Assembly: GCA_018821175.1 (NCBI GenBank)
Contig: JAHJMX010000063.1
Coordinates: 1 to 6,800 of the forward strand
Direction: 5' to 3'
Origin: Patescibacteria group bacterium
GTDB lineage: Bacteria; Patescibacteriota; Gracilibacteria; UBA1369; PNNO01
Length of the DNA stretch: 6,800 bases
Under the pieces are notes generated by a model. The model saw nothing but the letters and a program-made list of their open reading frames with translations. It did not search any database and was not told the origin of the DNA. The position numbers were made by a program, and so were the translations under genes. Shown here in pieces: positions 5,306 to 6,800 of the stretch (position 1 is its first letter; every line of letters starts with the position of its first letter).

Positions 5306-6523
5306 ATGAATAAATATATTTTTGTACTTGGTAGGAAATGGAAATTATGTGCTGCTGAGCTTATTGCTGTTCTTGGCGCAGATAATGTCACTGATTTGTC
5401 TCAAGAAATTTTGGTTAAAGATTTTGCTCATGAGCTAGAAGATCCGCAAGCTTTGCTTGATGGCTTGGGGGGAACAATCAAGATTGCTCAAGTTTTTGCA
5501 AAAGTTAATAATTTAGATGAAGTTCAAAAAGTTGTTGTTGATCATTTGAAAGAAAATCGAGATGGGAAGTTGATTTTTGCTCTTGGCTTATATAATTTTG
5601 CACATACTTATAAAATTGATTTAAGAAATTTATTAAAAAATGTGAAGAATGGTCTTCGGGATGGTGGGAAGGTGAGATTTTTAAATAGTCCAACTTCAAA
5701 TGTGAAAAGTGCGGTTGCTCGTATGGAAAAATTAGATTTGAACGGAACTGATATTTCAGTTTTTCGAACTGAGAATGGGAAATATTTGGTTGCACATTCT
5801 GTTGCTATTCAAGATTTCAAACAATATTCGCTTCGAGATTATGACCGGCCAGGACGAGATGCTAAAAGCGGCATGTTGCCACCGAAACTTGCTCAAATTA
5901 TGATTAATTTAGCGTGTGGATCTGAAAAATGCAAAGTTTATGATCCTTTTTGCGGTAGTGGAACTGTGCTGATGGAAGGTGCCTTACTTGGGCATAAAAT
6001 GACTGGTTCTGATATTAGTGAAAAAGCTATTATTGATAGTCGAAAGAATATTGATTGGCTTGCGGAAAATTTTGAAATTGGGGATGCTTCGAAAATGCAG
6101 ATTTTTGTTAAAGATGCGACTAGGATTGAATCCAAAGATCTTGATGAAAAACCAGATCATATTGTTTGTGAAACTTATTTAGGGCCTCCAGTTTCAAAAT
6201 GCCCATTACCAAAAACAATGGAAATCGATTTTAAAGAGATCCAAGCAATTATTATTGGGGCACTTAGAGCTTTAAAGCCAATTTTAAATGCAAAATCGAA
6301 TGTTGTTATGGTTGTTCCTTTCTATCGAGATGGAGGGAAGCGATACTTTTTAGAAAATTTAGTTGAAAAAATTAAAGAGCTTGGCTATGATGTAGCAGAT
6401 CTCTTTCCGGAAGAGTTTGAGAAAACCTTTGAAATCACTTGCACAAGGCGCGGATCGTTAACTTATGACCGAACAGATCAGACGGTTGGACGAGAAATAT
6501 TCCGTTTTGTACTAAAAAACTAA
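5306..6523 (+). CDS. TRM11/Trm-G10-like tRNA guanine-N2 methyltransferase
   Basis: The protein has 405 residues from the ATG at 5306. An upstream in-frame TTG (5276) would add ten residues but runs antisense through the microprotein gene, and the family-like N terminus begins at MNKYIFVLGRKWKLCAAEL. Residues 1-~170 form the N-terminal RNA-binding (THUMP-like) half. DYDRPGRDAKSGMLPPKLAQ (178-197) is the family block before the catalytic domain. Motif I is DPFCGSGT (213-220) for S-adenosylmethionine. Motif IV is CETYLGPP (288-295) where TRM11 and archaeal Trm-G10 normally have DPPYG. VVMVVPFYRDGGK (333-345) follows. Relatives methylate N2 of G10 in tRNA. A tRNA-Asn gene begins three bases after the stop, in the same direction. 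The exact target is inferred; RNA methylation is well supported. Confidence 0.82.
   Translation: MNKYIFVLGRKWKLCAAELIAVLGADNVTDLSQEILVKDFAHELEDPQALLDGLGGTIKIAQVFAKVNNLDEVQKVVVDHLKENRDGKLIFALGLYNFAHTYKIDLRNLLKNVKNGLRDGGKVRFLNSPTSNVKSAVARMEKLDLNGTDISVFRTENGKYLVAHSVAIQDFKQYSLRDYDRPGRDAKSGMLPPKLAQIMINLACGSEKCKVYDPFCGSGTVLMEGALLGHKMTGSDISEKAIIDSRKNIDWLAENFEIGDASKMQIFVKDATRIESKDLDEKPDHIVCETYLGPPVSKCPLPKTMEIDFKEIQAIIIGALRALKPILNAKSNVVMVVPFYRDGGKRYFLENLVEKIKELGYDVADLFPEEFEKTFEITCTRRGSLTYDRTDQTVGREIFRFVLKN
5313..5318 (-). promoter_or_regulatory. Candidate -10 for the membrane microprotein, leaderless spacing
   Basis: The minus strand reads TATATT (5 of 6 matches to TATAAT), ending 7 bases before the ATG at 5305. 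It lies inside the first codons of the methyltransferase gene on the other strand. No clear -35 is seen. Confidence 0.4.
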
Positions 6524-6526
6524 TAA

Positions 6527-6601
6527 TCCCAGGTAGCTCAGTGGTAGAGCAATTGGCTGTTAACCAATGGGTCGCCGGTTCGAATCCGGCCCTGGGAGCC
6601 A
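6527..6601 (+). tRNA. tRNA-Asn (anticodon GTT), CCA encoded
   Basis: A complete cloverleaf. Acceptor TCCCAGG (6527-6533) pairs with CCTGGGA (6591-6597). The D arm is GCTC/GAGC (6536-6539, 6547-6550). The anticodon stem ATTGG/CCAAT (6552-6556, 6564-6568) has loop CTGTTAA and anticodon GTT at 6559-6561. The variable loop is five bases, and the T arm GCCGG-TTCGAAT-CCGGC spans 6574-6590. Discriminator G6598 is followed by encoded CCA (6599-6601). Position 10 (6536) is G, the target base of TRM11-type enzymes. No promoter fits between it and the methyltransferase stop, so it is probably cut from a joint transcript. Confidence 0.97.
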
Positions 6602-6610
6602 GTTTTCAAA

Positions 6611-6635
6611 GTCTTTGTAAGCGCAAAGGCTTTTT
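6611..6635 (+). terminator. Rho-independent terminator after tRNA-Asn
   Basis: GTCTTTG (6611-6617) pairs with CAAAGGC (6624-6630), seven pairs with one G-U, around a six-base loop, followed by TTTTT (6631-6635). The upstream AAA (6608-6610) can also pair with the T run. It would end the methyltransferase-tRNA transcript. Confidence 0.85.
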
Positions 6636-6695
6636 AGTTTATAAAAAAATAAATTTCAATTAATAAAAGAACAGTATATAGTATGATTATTATTT

Positions 6696-6701
6696 TATAA
6701 A
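6696..6701 (+). promoter_or_regulatory. Candidate -10 before the lysine-rich micro-ORF
   Basis: TATAAA ends 11 bases before the ATG at 6713, after the tRNA terminator, so a new promoter is expected here. It predicts a leader of only about four bases. No good -35 is visible; the whole stretch is highly A/T-rich, which weakens the call. Confidence 0.3.
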
Positions 6702-6712
6702 TTTTTCGAAAT

Positions 6713-6784
6713 ATGGCTAAAGGTAATGACAAGCAAAAGAAAGAAAAAAAGAAACCAAAACAAAGCAAAGATAAGAAAAAATAG
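6713..6784 (+). CDS. Lysine-rich 23-residue micro-protein
   Basis: ATG to TAG, beginning MAKGNDKQKKEKKKPKQS; 12 of 23 residues are Lys, with three acidic residues and no hydrophobic core. It follows the tRNA terminator with its own possible -10. From memory, short annotated hypothetical proteins starting MAKG(N/K/Q)(D/N) and rich in KK/KP occur in many bacteria, and the very short ribosomal protein Thx (bS21-independent, MGKGD... start) has a similar look; I cannot check either here. Such a chain would be disordered and could bind RNA or DNA (inference). The A-rich composition means chance coding is possible. Confidence 0.5.
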   Translation: MAKGNDKQKKEKKKPKQSKDKKK

Positions 6785-6800
6785 TTAGATTTTTTGTAGA

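Noticed and set aside
5505..5795. Minus-strand 96-codon frame inside the methyltransferase gene
   Set aside because: His/Ser/Gln-rich mirror product with no family resemblance; the plus-strand frame is conserved throughout.
1..6800. Alternative genetic code with UGA read as glycine (as in Gracilibacteria/Absconditabacteria)
   Set aside because: All recognisable proteins are full length with the standard code and use GGN for glycine, so no in-frame TGA needs recoding. TGA is not seen as a stop in these ten genes, so the window alone does not fully exclude it.

Overview
The window looks like a chromosomal segment of an AT-rich (roughly 35% GC by eye) bacterium, most likely a member of the Candidate Phyla Radiation (Patescibacteria), perhaps near Peregrinibacteria/Gracilibacteria. 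This placement is an inference. It rests on the gene mix (SLH-domain surface protein, large repeat-type surface protein, TRM11-type methyltransferase, P-loop/dCMP-deaminase fusion), very compact spacing, and almost no recognisable Shine-Dalgarno sites. All full-length products read through with the standard code; nine of ten genes end in TAA and one in TAG.

Layout. Positions 1-756 (+) are the 3' end of a large, probably cell-surface protein. It converges on a secreted SLH-domain protein (832-1827, -), and a strong bidirectional hairpin at 786-818 lies between them. A small DUF1622-type membrane protein (1947-2306, -) follows, with its own terminator. It is divergent from a histidine phosphatase (2437-3039, +), which has a clear promoter placed for a leaderless transcript. 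The phosphatase collides tail to tail, sharing the four bases TTAA, with the last gene of a minus-strand cluster. That cluster reads, in transcription order, ssb (5020-4526), an exported rhodanese lipoprotein (4513-4094) and a P-loop kinase-like/dCMP deaminase fusion (4073-3036), separated by only 12 and 20 bases.

Upstream of ssb is a short unlisted gene for a 54-residue single-span membrane protein (5305-5141, -). Its ATG abuts, base to base in a CATATG palindrome, the ATG of a TRM11-like tRNA guanine-N2 methyltransferase (5306-6523, +). A tRNA-Asn(GTT) gene begins three bases after the methyltransferase stop and is followed by a terminator. A 23-residue lysine-rich micro-ORF (6713-6784, +) closes the window.

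Functionally there are three themes: cell surface (1-1827); DNA replication and nucleotide supply (ssb plus dCMP deaminase); and tRNA maturation (methyltransferase plus tRNA-Asn). The points most worth follow-up are the leaderless-type promoters and missing Shine-Dalgarno sites, the kinase/deaminase fusion with AvcD-like domain order, the abutting divergent starts with the hidden membrane microprotein, and the methyltransferase-tRNA pair. I see no CRISPR array, insertion sequence or prophage.
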